Positions 9,985 through 19,060 are shown, counted from the stretch's first letter. The stretch is DNA of 64,000 bases from Methanoculleus caldifontis (GCF_032842345.1 NZ_WBKO01000001.1:372001-436000), one strand, 5' to 3'. Notes: generated by a model not told the origin, from the sequence alone. Made by a program: numbers and translations.

Positions 9985-11576
9985 GATTCGATGTTGAAGC
10001 GTTTAAACGGAAGGCGAGAGAGGACTTCGAGCACGCATGGCACGAAGGGCCGTCGGTCCTGACCCCGCCGGGGGTCTCTGGCCGCTACCCCCGGCTGAAG
10101 TACACCCGTGCGACCCCGCACCCGATCTTCGAGATCGTACAGCGGCTTCGCGAGACCTACCTCTCGATGGGGTTTGACGAGGCTATCAACCCCCTGATCG
10201 TCGAGGAATCGGACATCTACCGGCAGTTCGGCCCCGAAGCGATGGCCGTCCTCGACCGGGTCTTCTACCTCGGCGGCCTGCCCCGCCCGAACGTCGGCAT
10301 CGCGAAGAAGCAGCTTGAGGAGATCGAAGCCATCCTCGGCCGTGCGGTTACGTCTCAGATCGAGGAGAAGCTCCGCGAGACTCTCCACGGCTACAAGAAG
10401 GGGACGATCGACGGCGACGAACTGACGCACGAACTCGCGGCCGTCCTCGAGGCCGACGACGCGACCGTGGTCCACATCCTCGACGCGGTCTTCCCCGAAT
10501 TCCGGGAACTGGCCCCCGAGTCCTCGCGCAACACCCTCCGGAGCCACATGACGAGCGGCTGGTTCATGACGCTCTCTTCCATCTGGGAGAAGCGGCACCT
10601 CCCGATACGGCTCTTCTCGGTCGACCGGTGTTTCCGCCGGGAGCAGGAGGAGGGGCCCACCCGCCTGATGACCTACCACTCGGCCTCCTGCATCGTCGCG
10701 GGGGAGGACGTCACCCTCGAGGAGGGGAAAGCCATCAGCGAGGCCCTCCTCTCGGCCTTCGGCTTCACCGAGTTCCGGTTCCAGCCCGACGAGAAGCGGT
10801 CGAAGTACTACATGCCCGACACCCAGACGGAGGTCTACGCCCGGCACCCGGTCCTCGGCTGGGTGGAGGTCGCCACCTTCGGGATCTACTCGCCCTCGGC
10901 GCTCGCCGAGTACGGGATCGGCGTCCCGGTGATGAACCTCGGCCTCGGCGTGGAGCGGCTCGCGATGATCGCCTACCGCTCGAACGACGTCCGCCAGTTG
11001 ACGCATCCCCAGTTCTTCCCGCAGGACCTCTCCGACCGCGAGATCGCGGGCGCGGTCCACCTTCGGGAGGAGCCGGCGTCTCCGACCGGGAAACGGATGG
11101 CGGAGGCGATCAGGAACACGGCCGCCGAGCACGCCGCAGCCCCCGGGCCCTGCGCATTCACCGCCTGGACCGGCGAGATCGCAGGGAGAGCGGTCGAGGT
11201 GATCGTCGAGGAGCCCGAGTCCAACACGAAACTCTGCGGGCCGGCCTGCTTCAACGAGGTCTACGTCCACAACGGCGCGGTGCTCGGGGTCCCCGACACC
11301 GAGAAGTGGGCGGAGGTCCGGCGGGATGGGATCTCGACCGGGATCACCTACCTCGACGCGGTATCGAGCCTCGCCGCCGCCCGGATCGAGGAGGCCGCGC
11401 GGTGCGGAGAGGGGATCACCGTCCAGGTGAAGATGTCGAAGCTCCCCTCCGACGTCAACCTCAGGGTCGAGGAGTACGCGATGCGCTACATCACCGACCA
11501 CAACAAAAAGGTGGACCTCAGAGGGCCGGTCTTCCTGACGATCCGGTCCGTCATACCGGAGCAATCGTCTCAATAA
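9981..11576 (+). CDS. sepS: O-phosphoserine--tRNA(Cys) ligase
   Basis: A 531-residue class II synthetase that charges tRNA-Cys with phosphoserine, the first step of the indirect cysteine route of methanogens. N-terminal [20 protein letters not shown], central TSGWFMTL and [11 protein letters not shown] (motif 2) and [10 protein letters not shown] (motif 3) are all characteristic. The partner SepCysS is not in this window. The gene overlaps taw1 by 4 bases at its start and the converging otsAB gene by 26 bases at its end. Confidence 0.95.
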   Translation: MRFDVEAFKRKAREDFEHAWHEGPSVLTPPGVSGRYPRLKYTRATPHPIFEIVQRLRETYLSMGFDEAINPLIVEESDIYRQFGPEAMAVLDRVFYLGGLPRPNVGIAKKQLEEIEAILGRAVTSQIEEKLRETLHGYKKGTIDGDELTHELAAVLEADDATVVHILDAVFPEFRELAPESSRNTLRSHMTSGWFMTLSSIWEKRHLPIRLFSVDRCFRREQEEGPTRLMTYHSASCIVAGEDVTLEEGKAISEALLSAFGFTEFRFQPDEKRSKYYMPDTQTEVYARHPVLGWVEVATFGIYSPSALAEYGIGVPVMNLGLGVERLAMIAYRSNDVRQLTHPQFFPQDLSDREIAGAVHLREEPASPTGKRMAEAIRNTAAEHAAAPGPCAFTAWTGEIAGRAVEVIVEEPESNTKLCGPACFNEVYVHNGAVLGVPDTEKWAEVRRDGISTGITYLDAVSSLAAARIEEAARCGEGITVQVKMSKLPSDVNLRVEEYAMRYITDHNKKVDLRGPVFLTIRSVIPEQSSQ

Positions 11577-13809
11577 GTTCCTTCTCCCGTCCCGGCCCCT
11601 CTTTTTTTCCGGTCGTGCCTTCGGTGTCGGACTCGATGCACTTCCTGAGCAGCGGGAGCACCTCGCGCTGCGAGACCAGGTTGAAACGCGCCCGGCTCGG
11701 AGCGAGCCCGACTTTGACCGAGTAGGCCTCGGCGGGCATCGCGGCGAAGAGGTCCTCGTCGGTCCGATCGTCCCCGACGGCGAAGATGAAATCCCAGGCT
11801 TGACGGGTGATCCAGGCCAGCGCCGCCCTCCCTTTGTTGACGACGTTGTTCTTGATCTCGATCACCATGTTCCCCTCCATGACGCCGACGTCGAGGTTGG
11901 AGGTCAGGTGCAGGAGGTCGTCTTTGAGTTCCTTGGCCCGCTGCGCGCCGAGCACCGGTTCGGTCCTCCGGTAGTGCCAGACGAGGGAGAAGTCCTTCTC
12001 CTCGATGAAGGCGCCCGGCGTGCGGTCGGTGTAGAGTTCGAGGAGCGGCTGGATCTCACCTTTCCACTCGTCTGAGAGAGCCTCGGGCATCCGCCACTCC
12101 CCGGAGCGCTCTTTGACCCAGACGCCGTGCTCGGCGATGATCCCGATATCCATCTTCCCGAACCAGGCGTCCAGCGTATGCCGGTCCCGGCCGCTGATCA
12201 CCACCACCTCGTTCCCGGGTGCTCTGGAGAGGCTCTCGAGCACCTCCCGGGTGGCCTCGCCCGGGACCGCCTCCTGCGGTTTCGAGGCGAAGGGCACCAG
12301 GGTGCCGTCGTAGTCGAGGAGGAGGAGCCGCTCCTTGCCGGCCCGGTAGTCCGCGACCAGCCGGTCCCTGATGGCGGGGGTGACGATCTGCTCGGAGCGC
12401 TCGACCTGGACGGTCCGGGCATCGCCCAGGCGGTTGAGGAAGTCGCCGACCCAGTGCTCGATGTCGTAGCGCATCAGCCTCCTCTGCATGATCCGGTTCC
12501 GCTCGACCTGCTCCTTCTCCGGCATGGCGAGCGCCGTCTCGATCGCCTCGATCACGGCGTCCTGATCATTGGGGTTGACGATGATCGCCTCGCCGAGTTC
12601 CTCGGCCGCCCCCGCCATCTCGGAGAGGATGAGCACTCCCGTCCCGTCGGTCCTGCTCGCGACGTACTCCTTCGCCATCAGGTTCATCCCGTCGCGGAGC
12701 GGCGTCACCAGGGCGACGTCGGCGGCGCTGTAGAACGCGACGAGCGTCTCGAACGGGAGGAAGTTGTAGAAGTAGCGGACCGGGATCCAGTCGGTCGTCG
12801 CGTACTTCCCGTTGATGCGGCCGACGAGCTCGTCGAGCCGTTTCTTTAACGCCTTGTAACTGTTGACGCTGGTCCGGGAGGGGACGGCAACGGCGACGAG
12901 GGAGACCTTCCCGCGGTACTCCGGCTTTCTGGCGAGGAGGGCGTCGAATGCTTCGAGCCGGAGCGGGATCCCCTTCGTGTAGTCCAGGCGGTCGAAGGAG
13001 AGGATGATCTTGCGCTTCCCGTAGCGGTTCCGAACCCTGGCGATCTCCTTCTGGACCGGGGTGCTGCCCGCGGCGTCGGCGAACCGGTGGTAATCGATGC
13101 CCATGGGGAAGAGATCGGTCCGCACCACCCGGGTGCCGGTCCTGACCTCGCCGAAGGTGTGCTCGTAGCCGAGGAGCCGCCGGACGCTGGAGAGGAAGTG
13201 GCGGACGTAGCCGTAGGTATGAAAGCCGATGAGGTCGGCGCCGAGGAGGCCGGCGAGGATCTCCTCCCTCCAGGGCAGGTGCCGGAAGACCTCAAACGAC
13301 GGGAAGGGGATGTGGTGGAAGTAGCCGATCTCCGCGTCGGGCAGGCGCTCGCGGAGCATCTGCGGCAGGAGCATCAGGTGGTAGTCGTGGACCCAGATGA
13401 TGTCGTCGGGCTTCGCGACCTCCATGACGGCCTCGCAGAATCGCTCGTTCACGCGCTGGTAGACCTGCCAGGTCTTCGGATCGTAGTCTGCATAGAGATT
13501 GAAGTAGTGGAGGAGCGGCCAGAGGGTGTTGTTGCAGAACCCGTCGTAGTAGTGCTTGATGTCGTACGGGGAGAGGAAGACCGGGTGGCACTGCTCTTTC
13601 CTGAGCGTCTCGGCGATCCGCTCCCTCTCTTCGTCCTGCGACCTCTGGACGTTTATGCCGGGCCAGCCGACCCAGAGGCTCTCGTAGGATTTGTAGAAGG
13701 AGCCGACCCCGGTAGCGAGACCGCCGGCGGTCCGTTGCAGACGGAGGTCGCCGTTCTTCTTGGAGATGCTGACCGGAAGCCTGTTCGATACTATCAGTAA
13801 CCTGTTCAT
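11551..13809 (-). CDS. Bifunctional trehalose-6-phosphate synthase/phosphatase
   Basis: A 752-residue fusion. Residues 1 to about 470 form an OtsA-type GT20 glycosyltransferase (SNRLPVS at the N-terminus, WVHDYHLM, and the [12 protein letters not shown] donor-site segment). From about residue 490 an OtsB-type HAD phosphatase follows, with LLDYDGTLV as the nucleophile motif and GDDRTDED near the end. Together they make trehalose from nucleotide-glucose and glucose-6-phosphate, a compatible solute. It is transcribed alone and converges on sepS with a 26-base overlap. Confidence 0.94.
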   Translation of the reverse strand: MNRLLIVSNRLPVSISKKNGDLRLQRTAGGLATGVGSFYKSYESLWVGWPGINVQRSQDEERERIAETLRKEQCHPVFLSPYDIKHYYDGFCNNTLWPLLHYFNLYADYDPKTWQVYQRVNERFCEAVMEVAKPDDIIWVHDYHLMLLPQMLRERLPDAEIGYFHHIPFPSFEVFRHLPWREEILAGLLGADLIGFHTYGYVRHFLSSVRRLLGYEHTFGEVRTGTRVVRTDLFPMGIDYHRFADAAGSTPVQKEIARVRNRYGKRKIILSFDRLDYTKGIPLRLEAFDALLARKPEYRGKVSLVAVAVPSRTSVNSYKALKKRLDELVGRINGKYATTDWIPVRYFYNFLPFETLVAFYSAADVALVTPLRDGMNLMAKEYVASRTDGTGVLILSEMAGAAEELGEAIIVNPNDQDAVIEAIETALAMPEKEQVERNRIMQRRLMRYDIEHWVGDFLNRLGDARTVQVERSEQIVTPAIRDRLVADYRAGKERLLLLDYDGTLVPFASKPQEAVPGEATREVLESLSRAPGNEVVVISGRDRHTLDAWFGKMDIGIIAEHGVWVKERSGEWRMPEALSDEWKGEIQPLLELYTDRTPGAFIEEKDFSLVWHYRRTEPVLGAQRAKELKDDLLHLTSNLDVGVMEGNMVIEIKNNVVNKGRAALAWITRQAWDFIFAVGDDRTDEDLFAAMPAEAYSVKVGLAPSRARFNLVSQREVLPLLRKCIESDTEGTTGKKEGPGREKELIETIAPV
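11602..11608 (+). terminator. T7 tract, likely sepS terminator
   Basis: Seven T in a row lie 25 bases after the sepS stop on the plus strand. The tract is inside the antisense of the otsAB 3' coding end, so sepS transcripts would end within the neighbouring gene. Function as a terminator is inference. Confidence 0.4.
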
Positions 13810-13823
13810 GGTTTAACTCGGTT

Positions 13824-13835
13824 TCGCGATCGCGA
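13824..13835. promoter_or_regulatory. 12-base perfect palindrome between TATA and otsAB start
   Basis: TCGCGATCGCGA is a perfect palindrome located 15 bases upstream of the otsAB ATG and downstream of the AT-rich TATA candidate. This is the position where a repressor would block initiation. No binding protein can be named. Confidence 0.3.
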
Positions 13836-14154
13836 GGATTGATCAGCACCACAAAGATTCTCAACTAAAATTAAGTTTTTGGAGAAATCTCAAAAAATTG
13901 CGGATATCGGGCCGCCGGCGAGGGCCTCCCCTCCCCGGCTCTCCCGGCGGGCGGGAGGGCCGGCAAGGCCGCGCATGGCTGATCGTGGCGGTTATGTCGG
14001 GGTGCCCGGGGCGGTGGGATTCTTGCGGGGGCCGGGGGCGGGCAGAGCAAACGGGACCCGGCTATCGTATGCCTGAGGCTGGATGCGGGGAGACTAAAAG
14101 GGGATGTCGAATCTGATCTCCGGGGCCACACCCGGGCCGGACTCTCCGGGACTA

Positions 14155-14188
14155 CGCACCTGACGGTGCTTGAGCTCCGTCAGGTGTG
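14155..14188. repeat. Hairpin repeat with GCACC/GGTGC core (locus 1)
   Basis: CACCTGACGG (14157-14166) and CCGTCAGGTG (14177-14186) are perfect 10-base inverted arms around a 10-base loop. Within it GCACC-TGAC-GGTGC is a smaller hairpin. The same core occurs at 15814-15826, 37959-37972 and 38204-38217, so this is one copy of a dispersed intergenic element. Confidence 0.65.
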
Positions 14189-14309
14189 GTGATACGTATT
14201 TCATTGAGTAATTGCCAATGTAAGTTAAACGGCAACGGGAAGGGCAGATCTTATGGCGCGGTTTGCAAATTCGGTATTGCTGAAAGGGAGATAACACGGA
14301 GCATTGTAT

Positions 14310-15338
14310 ATGAGCGCTACTGACATTCTCCCTGACGGCTATTCGGTCTTTCTCTCCGGCCTGAAGGTGCGGGTCCGTGAAGCTCAGGTTCGGGCTGCCC
14401 TCTCGGTGAACCGCGAGCTTATCCTGCTCTACTGGCAGATCGGGCGGGATATCGTACAACGGCAGCAGGAGGAGGGGTGGGGAGCAAAGGTGATCGGCCG
14501 GCTCTCGGCGGACCTTCGGAGAGAATTCCCGGACATAAAGGGCTTTTCTCCTCGAAATCTCAAGTATATGAGCGCATTCGCACGGGCATACCCGGACGAG
14601 GCAATTGTGCAGGAGGTGCTTGCACAAATTACCTGGTATCACACGGTCACGCTGCTCGACAAGGTGAAGGATCCGGTGCAGCGGGAGTGGTACATCCGCA
14701 AAACCATCACGAACGGCTGGTCACGGAACGTGCTCGTGCATCAGATCGAGAGTAGGCTCTACGAACGCGAAGGACGGGCGGTCACCAACTTCCCGGCGAC
14801 CCTGCCTGCAGAGCAGTCCGATCTCGCCATCCAGACGATCAAAGATCCCTACATCTTCGACTTCCTGGAGATGGGTGAGGCGGTGCGGGAACGCGAACTG
14901 GAGCGGGGCCTGATCGACCATATCCGCGAGTTTCTCCTGGAACTCGGGGTGGGATTCGCGTTCGTGGGAAGCCAGTATCATCTTGCCGTTGGGGGGCAGG
15001 ACTACTATCTGGATCTGCTATTTTACCATCTCAGGCTCCGGTCGTTTGTCGTGATCGACCTGAAGGTGGGCGAGTTTATCCCCGAGTACGCGGGAAAGAT
15101 GAACTTCTACCTCTCGGCGGTCGACGATCTCCTCGCTCACCCGACAGACAATCCGAGCATCGGGATTGTTCTCTGCAAGACGAAGAACCACATCATCGCT
15201 GAGTATGCTTTAAAGGATATGACCAAACCGATCGGCGTTGCCGGATATGCGCTGACCTCCTCTCTTCCGGACGAGCTGATTGGGACACTGCCGACGGTGG
15301 ACGAACTGGAAGGGGAGCTTGGCCAGCGGGAAGAGTAA
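14310..15338 (+). CDS. YhcG/DUF1016 family PD-(D/E)XK nuclease
   Basis: A 342-residue protein with an N-terminal DUF1016 domain (roughly residues 10-150, including LYWQIGRDIV and GFSPRNLKYM) and a C-terminal nuclease domain. The likely catalytic residues are in DYYLDLLFYH (about 231-240) and VIDLKVGEF, with Lys near 251. The family resembles Holliday-junction resolvases and is often linked to mobile or defence DNA. ATG 14310 is preferred over TTG 14304 because GGAG ends 8 bases before it. It stands alone beside repeats and a gene remnant, suggesting an acquired gene. Confidence 0.85.
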   Translation: MSATDILPDGYSVFLSGLKVRVREAQVRAALSVNRELILLYWQIGRDIVQRQQEEGWGAKVIGRLSADLRREFPDIKGFSPRNLKYMSAFARAYPDEAIVQEVLAQITWYHTVTLLDKVKDPVQREWYIRKTITNGWSRNVLVHQIESRLYEREGRAVTNFPATLPAEQSDLAIQTIKDPYIFDFLEMGEAVRERELERGLIDHIREFLLELGVGFAFVGSQYHLAVGGQDYYLDLLFYHLRLRSFVVIDLKVGEFIPEYAGKMNFYLSAVDDLLAHPTDNPSIGIVLCKTKNHIIAEYALKDMTKPIGVAGYALTSSLPDELIGTLPTVDELEGELGQREE

Positions 15339-15478
15339 CCGCGGATGGGCACGGGGGACGCAGGACGCGATCCGCCGCTGCACCGGAACAGGTTTGCCGG
15401 AGTTCGCCGTCAGCTATGGGTTCCAGACAATCATCCGCCGGTCCGGGGTGGGGAGGAACCTTCGGGGAAACCATCGGG

Positions 15479-15815
15479 GTTAACCACAGTAGACTCAAAG
15501 AGGTGACGAAAGAGTACCCGCACGACATCATCGCGGCTATTCATGGTCTGGCCGAAAAAGGGCTTCTGGTGAGTGAGGGGTCGGGCAGGAGCACGTTCTA
15601 CTACCGTCCCGGCCACCACTCGATGGAAAGTGAAGTGTTCGGAGCTCCCGGGATATGTTCGAAGTCGAGCTCCGAACATTTGGATACGTTGCGCGAGATT
15701 GCAAGGCCGGTCGGATCTGTGCGGAAAACGCCGAGGAAGGTAGTTGAGGCAACGATTCTCCGCCTCTGCGAGGGCAGATACCTGACCCTTGATGACATGG
15801 CCGATCTGCCCTCGC
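15479..15815 (+). pseudogene. Remnant of an AlbA_2/COG2865-type regulator or helicase-like gene (C-terminal part)
   Basis: The translated segment from about 15479 has two winged-helix-like stretches: LKEVTKEYPHDIIAAIHGLA followed by GLLVSEGSG, and VVEATILRLCEGRYLTLDDM. These resemble the C-terminal region of archaeal COG2865 proteins (putative transcriptional regulators with an AlbA_2 ATP-binding domain). The N-terminal ATP-binding part is missing upstream. At 15811 the frame runs into a GCACC/GGTGC repeat, after which the translation becomes Ser/Cys-rich and meaningless. The family match is from memory of the pattern and is moderate. Confidence 0.45.
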
Positions 15816-15875
15816 ACCTTCGGTGCTCATGCTCCTGCTCGAAGCCAAGCTGCTTCTCAAGCTCCGAACGTTGTC
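15811..15875. repeat. Dispersed hairpin repeat (locus 2), interrupting the remnant gene
   Basis: The segment begins CTCGCACCTT-CGGTGCTCAT and continues GCTCC, matching 38201-38226 with one base missing and one or two changes. GCACC-TTC-GGTGC (15814-15826) is the hairpin core. Further on, CTCCGAACGTTGTCCATCGC resembles the GGACGTTCCGTCCGTCGC tail of the 38.2 kb copy. The repeat replaces the expected end of the upstream coding frame. Confidence 0.55.
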
Positions 15876-15909
15876 CATCGCACCCTTCTGCCAGTCGCCT
15901 AAACCGGCC

Positions 15910-16211
15910 CGTGGGATAATAACAATCTGATCTATTTCGGAGGGGTTCGTGGAGATCATCGGGCCTCCTCCACTAGCCTACGTTTCCCTCAAACGACCCC
16001 CACCGCCCGGCGCTCCTGATGGAACGTCGTTCCGCCCCCTCAGGGCGCGGGCAGTGCAGGGCGATAGGTCCAAGCCGGAGAGATAGACAAGTATCCCTCC
16101 GGCCTGTTTACGTGGGGTTCTGGTCTCCTGCCGTTGAAGTGCAACTAGTGAGACCGGATGCGGCCGCGGTATCCGGGGCCGGCCCGCCCACCTGCCCCCC
16201 ACCCGCAAAGG
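15910..16211. other. Gene-free stretch
   Basis: No credible gene is seen here. The open frames in this stretch are short and of biased composition. GGAACGTCGTTCC near 16020 is a small palindrome that may be a degenerate piece of the nearby repeats. The region ends in the DUF2178 promoter. Confidence 0.4.
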
Positions 16212-16219
16212 TTATATTT
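16212..16219 (+). promoter_or_regulatory. TATA box of the DUF2178/XRE operon
   Basis: TTATATTT lies 39-46 bases upstream of the DUF2178 ATG in an otherwise GC-rich gap and is immediately followed by the palindrome at 16222-16236. AGGTGA (16248-16253) is the ribosome binding site. Confidence 0.55.
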
Positions 16220-16221
16220 TT

Positions 16222-16236
16222 CTAACACATTGTTAG
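16222..16236. promoter_or_regulatory. Operator-like palindrome CTAACA-CAT-TGTTAG
   Basis: A perfect 6-3-6 inverted repeat starts three bases after the TATA box and covers the expected initiation region. The downstream pair encodes an XRE-family repressor-like protein, so autoregulation at this site is the simplest reading. Confidence 0.5.
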
Positions 16237-16257
16237 ATATACATAACAGGTGACGCG

Positions 16258-16644
16258 ATGAAGCGACGATACGCGATACAGATTGCGGCGGGAGCGGCTC
16301 TCGCGGCCGCCGGGCTCCTCCTCCCGTTTCTTACGAGCGGAACGGAGGTGCTCTCCTCCGTCCTGGTGACGATCGGTGCGGTGATCCTCATGGTGGCCGC
16401 CATGCGGCACCGGAGGTTCGGGGACGAGCGGGAGAGGGACGAGCGGACGCAGAGGATCGGGGCATACGGCCTCTCCTACTCGTGGTTCCTCACCCTCGTC
16501 TTCCTCGCGGTCCTCTTCTGGGTGGACTACCTCGGCGTCCTCGCCCTCACGGTCGAGAGCGTGCTCCTCTCCGCCATCCTGCTGATGGGGCTCTCCGCCC
16601 GGGTCTTCCAGTGGTACTTCTTCCGGCAGGGTGACGTGGCGTGA
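16258..16644 (+). CDS. DUF2178-type membrane protein
   Basis: A 128-residue membrane protein with four predicted helices (about residues 8-27, 32-50, 76-94 and 98-115). The charged loop [18 protein letters not shown] between helices 2 and 3 is typical of the DUF2178 family, whose members commonly sit beside a small XRE regulator. It is followed 52 bases later by that regulator. The function of the family is unknown. Confidence 0.75.
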   Translation: MKRRYAIQIAAGAALAAAGLLLPFLTSGTEVLSSVLVTIGAVILMVAAMRHRRFGDERERDERTQRIGAYGLSYSWFLTLVFLAVLFWVDYLGVLALTVESVLLSAILLMGLSARVFQWYFFRQGDVA

Positions 16645-16696
16645 GACCCACGGCGCAGGCCGCGGAACCGTACCTGCTCCGGAAGGGGGGCGTGAG

Positions 16697-16903
16697 TTGA
16701 AGACGAGGATCAGAGAGCTCCGGGCGAAGACGGGGCTGACCCAGGAGGAACTGGCGCAGCAGGTCGGCGTCCGGCGGGAGACGATCGTCTTCCTCGAGAA
16801 GGGGAAGTACAACCCATCCCTGAAGCTCGCCTACAGGGTGGCCCGGGCGCTCGGCTCAACCATCGAGGAGGTCTTCATCTTCGAGGAGGAGGACCTGGCC
16901 TGA
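16697..16903 (+). CDS. Small XRE-family transcriptional regulator
   Basis: A 68-residue single helix-turn-helix protein. The motif [20 protein letters not shown] then [20 protein letters not shown] is classic for the YozG-like subgroup that pairs with small membrane proteins. The start is TTG 16697, which has a strong purine-rich site (GGAAGGGGGG) six bases upstream; the open frame extends further up but without conserved sequence. It probably represses its own operon through the palindrome at 16222-16236. Confidence 0.85.
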   Translation: MKTRIRELRAKTGLTQEELAQQVGVRRETIVFLEKGKYNPSLKLAYRVARALGSTIEEVFIFEEEDLA

Positions 16904-17263
16904 CCGGATGCACGGGCTCCCACGAGACCCGCACGTGCAGGCCGGACCCTGCTCCGGGTCGGAGCCGGGGCTCCGGAGAGCAAACAAACAGGATGGAGCG
17001 GAAAACATCCGGGGCGGTATCGCAAGAGCGTAGCCGCAAAAAGATATTGGGGGCATTTTTTAAGTTAGAAATTCGAGAATAAAAGGTTTCCCCTTTTTAT
17101 TTCCAGCATTTTAGGACCAAATTTCCATTCAGGCCACAATATCACCGTATTTAGAGGAAATTGATTTTTATCGGCGGACGAAGATATTTTATGGGGATGC
17201 CCCGAACATTCGGGATGAGCGCGGCGCAGAGGAACAATTCTCCGATTTTTCGCGAGATCCGTG
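16904..17263. other. 360-base gene-free region, AT-rich in its middle
   Basis: The part from about 17040 to 17220 is markedly AT-rich (TTTTTTAAGTTAGAAATTC, CCCTTTTTATTTCC, GATTTTTATC) in a genome segment above 60 percent GC. It has several T-runs on both strands that could end the XRE operon and the leftward archaemetzincin transcript. No gene was recognised. Confidence 0.4.
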
Positions 17264-17821
17264 TCAATCCTTTCTACCCTGCCGCTGCCCCGGCCTGGTC
17301 TCCCCGGCAGCGAGGCGGGAGCGGCAGGAGGGGCAGAACCCCGGCCCCTTCCGGTCGGTATCGGCGATGGTGTTTGAGAAGTGCATGACGCACCGCGAAT
17401 CCTCGCAGTGAGCGAGCCCGAAGGTATGGCCGAGTTCGTGGACCGCCTCCACGACGGTCCGGCGCCGGAAGACCTCCGCATCCTCCGGCAGGCCATAGAA
17501 CGACTGCCTGAGGCGGAGGAGGGATATCAGGGCCTTCTTCCGGTCGGCGATGCCGAAGACGAAGTTCATCCCCGGCAGGTAGAGGTCGACACCGGCGACC
17601 TCCAGCGCCCGGTCGGCGCCTGCGGCCTCGCCGGAAGACGGGAGGGACTCGAGCACCACCTCCGCGTCGTACTGGCCGCGGCCGGGGTTCAACGCGGCCG
17701 CAGGGAGCGGGACCCTCCCGGCCACCTTCACGTCCGCGGAGAAGATCCCCCCCAGAAACTCCCGGAGGGGCCGCAACTCCGCCGGATCTACCTTACCGAC
17801 GGGGACGAGGACGATACTCAT
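17264..17821 (-). CDS. amzA: Archaemetzincin family zinc metalloprotease
   Basis: A 185-residue cytoplasmic metalloprotease. The zinc motif HELGHTFGLAH places ligands at His128, His132 and His138 with Glu129 catalytic. The archaemetzincin signature continues with Cys139, Cys144, a following Met, and CPSC at 163-166, which forms a second zinc site. It starts 63 bases after the exonuclease gene on the same strand. The physiological substrate of archaeal members is unknown. Confidence 0.92.
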   Translation of the reverse strand: MSIVLVPVGKVDPAELRPLREFLGGIFSADVKVAGRVPLPAAALNPGRGQYDAEVVLESLPSSGEAAGADRALEVAGVDLYLPGMNFVFGIADRKKALISLLRLRQSFYGLPEDAEVFRRRTVVEAVHELGHTFGLAHCEDSRCVMHFSNTIADTDRKGPGFCPSCRSRLAAGETRPGQRQGRKD

Positions 17822-17884
17822 GCGGGCACCGGGCGCCGGGTATCGATCGGGGGGTACTTGAGAGTATCGGTCGGGACCGCAAGC

Positions 17885-18862
17885 TCACGCCCCGCAGTCG
17901 CCGTCCCCCCGCAGAATGCCGAAGAGCCGGACGAGCGAGACGAGGTCCTGCCGGTTGTGCTCCACCACCGGGACGAGCGGGCCTGGGTTGCCGGTCCGCC
18001 GGTAGGTCTCGTAGAACGCCGGCACCATCCCGCTCGGGATATCGTTCTCCCGGCCGATGCCGAGGACGCCGGCCTCGAGCGCACCGAGCCGGCAGGTGCC
18101 GAGCGAGTCCTTCCAGCGCCGGCGGGCGGGGGGGAGGATATCGAAGTGAGGCAGGGTGAGGTCCGCCGGGATGCCGTGGCGGGCGAGCCGGTCCCGGACG
18201 TAGGGGAGGTCGAACGCCCTGCCGTTGAAGGTGACGAGGGCCGCGTCGTCTGCCTCCAGGTCCGGAAGGACGGCGGCGAGCGCGGCCTTCTCCTCCGCGA
18301 CCGATCGGAGGAGATACTGGCGGACGACGATCGAGCCCCCCTCGATCCGGGCGAGGCCAATGAGGATGATCGGCCGACCGGAGAGGCCCAGCGTCTCGAT
18401 ATCGAAGAAGAGAAGGTCCCCGGCGTCGTGGAACCGGCTGACCTCGAGGACGAGCGGGTCGGAGCAGCGGTGCCGCCGCCCGATCCAGTCCGCAAGGCCG
18501 CGGGTGTCTCCCCGCCCCACCGCGAAGAGGAGCCGGGCGGCCTCCCGGCCGTAGCGGGGGTGGCCCACGAGGTCCTCGACCGTCCGGTAGCCCTCCCGGT
18601 TCAGCCGCCGCCCGGTCGCCTCCCCGATCCCGCGGACCAGGGTAAGGTCGGCGAGGACGGCCGAGGCCGCCCGGTCCGGGTCCCGACCGTCGAGGTCCGC
18701 GGCAGACCGGGACTCGAGAACGTAGCACGTCCCGGAGGAGGTGTCGACCTCCCTCCCGCAGAAGACGTCCTCGATTCTCCGACCCCGGTAACCCGCGACG
18801 AGGTCGTCGTGGAGTTGCCGGGCCTGCCACAGCCCTCCTGCCGGATCGAACGGATGAATCAT
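17885..18862 (-). CDS. RNase H-fold 3'-5' exonuclease (YprB-like) with helix-hairpin-helix
   Basis: A 325-residue protein. Residues around 75-140 hold a helix-hairpin-helix-like segment (LVRGIGEATGRRLNREGY). The exonuclease domain follows: DLLFFDIETLGL has the first two acidic ligands, VTFNGRAFDLPYVRDRL the third motif, and EHNRQDLVSLVRL the last Asp. This matches the YprB ribonuclease H-like family. The start ATG 18862 gives the sequence MIHPFDPAGG; the open frame continues far upstream antisense to other genes and is not coding there. Confidence 0.8.
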   Translation of the reverse strand: MIHPFDPAGGLWQARQLHDDLVAGYRGRRIEDVFCGREVDTSSGTCYVLESRSAADLDGRDPDRAASAVLADLTLVRGIGEATGRRLNREGYRTVEDLVGHPRYGREAARLLFAVGRGDTRGLADWIGRRHRCSDPLVLEVSRFHDAGDLLFFDIETLGLSGRPIILIGLARIEGGSIVVRQYLLRSVAEEKAALAAVLPDLEADDAALVTFNGRAFDLPYVRDRLARHGIPADLTLPHFDILPPARRRWKDSLGTCRLGALEAGVLGIGRENDIPSGMVPAFYETYRRTGNPGPLVPVVEHNRQDLVSLVRLFGILRGDGDCGA

Positions 18863-18986
18863 CTGCCGACAGAGGGTTAGATCCTGCCTGCATTCAAAGG
18901 TGATCGCCGCGCCGTGAAAGTGAGGGGGACGGGCCCGCCTTGCAGCCCGAAAGCCGGTTGTCCCGGGGCAGGGGCCGTCGCGACCG

Positions 18987-18994
18987 TATAAATA
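18987..18994 (+). promoter_or_regulatory. TATA box for the HAD phosphatase operon
   Basis: TATAAATA is an exact consensus TATA box 67-74 bases upstream of the ATG at 19061. A strong GAGGAGGGGGG ribosome binding site lies between. Confidence 0.6.
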
Positions 18995-19060
18995 CATTTG
19001 CGGGCAACAGAAGAGAGAGATGACCGCCTCCGGCAGCCCGCCGCGAGGAGGGGGGACACG

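Larger units (their letters stand above)
13810..14309. other. 500-base gene-free region with palindrome, AT-rich promoter and hairpin
   Basis: No convincing gene is present. Next to otsAB lies the 12-base palindrome TCGCGATCGCGA (13824-13835), then an AT-rich stretch (13861-13880, with CTTAATTTTA on the minus strand) that is a plausible otsAB TATA region. A GC-rich low-complexity segment follows. A strong hairpin sits at 14155-14188 (listed separately). The last bases carry GGAG for the DUF1016 gene. Confidence 0.5.

Noticed and set aside
9924-11573. A 549-residue minus-strand open frame
   Set aside because: Antisense to sepS; no recognisable motif, composition of a reverse-frame artefact.
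13879-14116. Small open frames in the region before the DUF1016 gene
   Set aside because: Gly/Arg/Pro-rich translations of GC-rich low-complexity DNA, with no start signal or conservation pattern.
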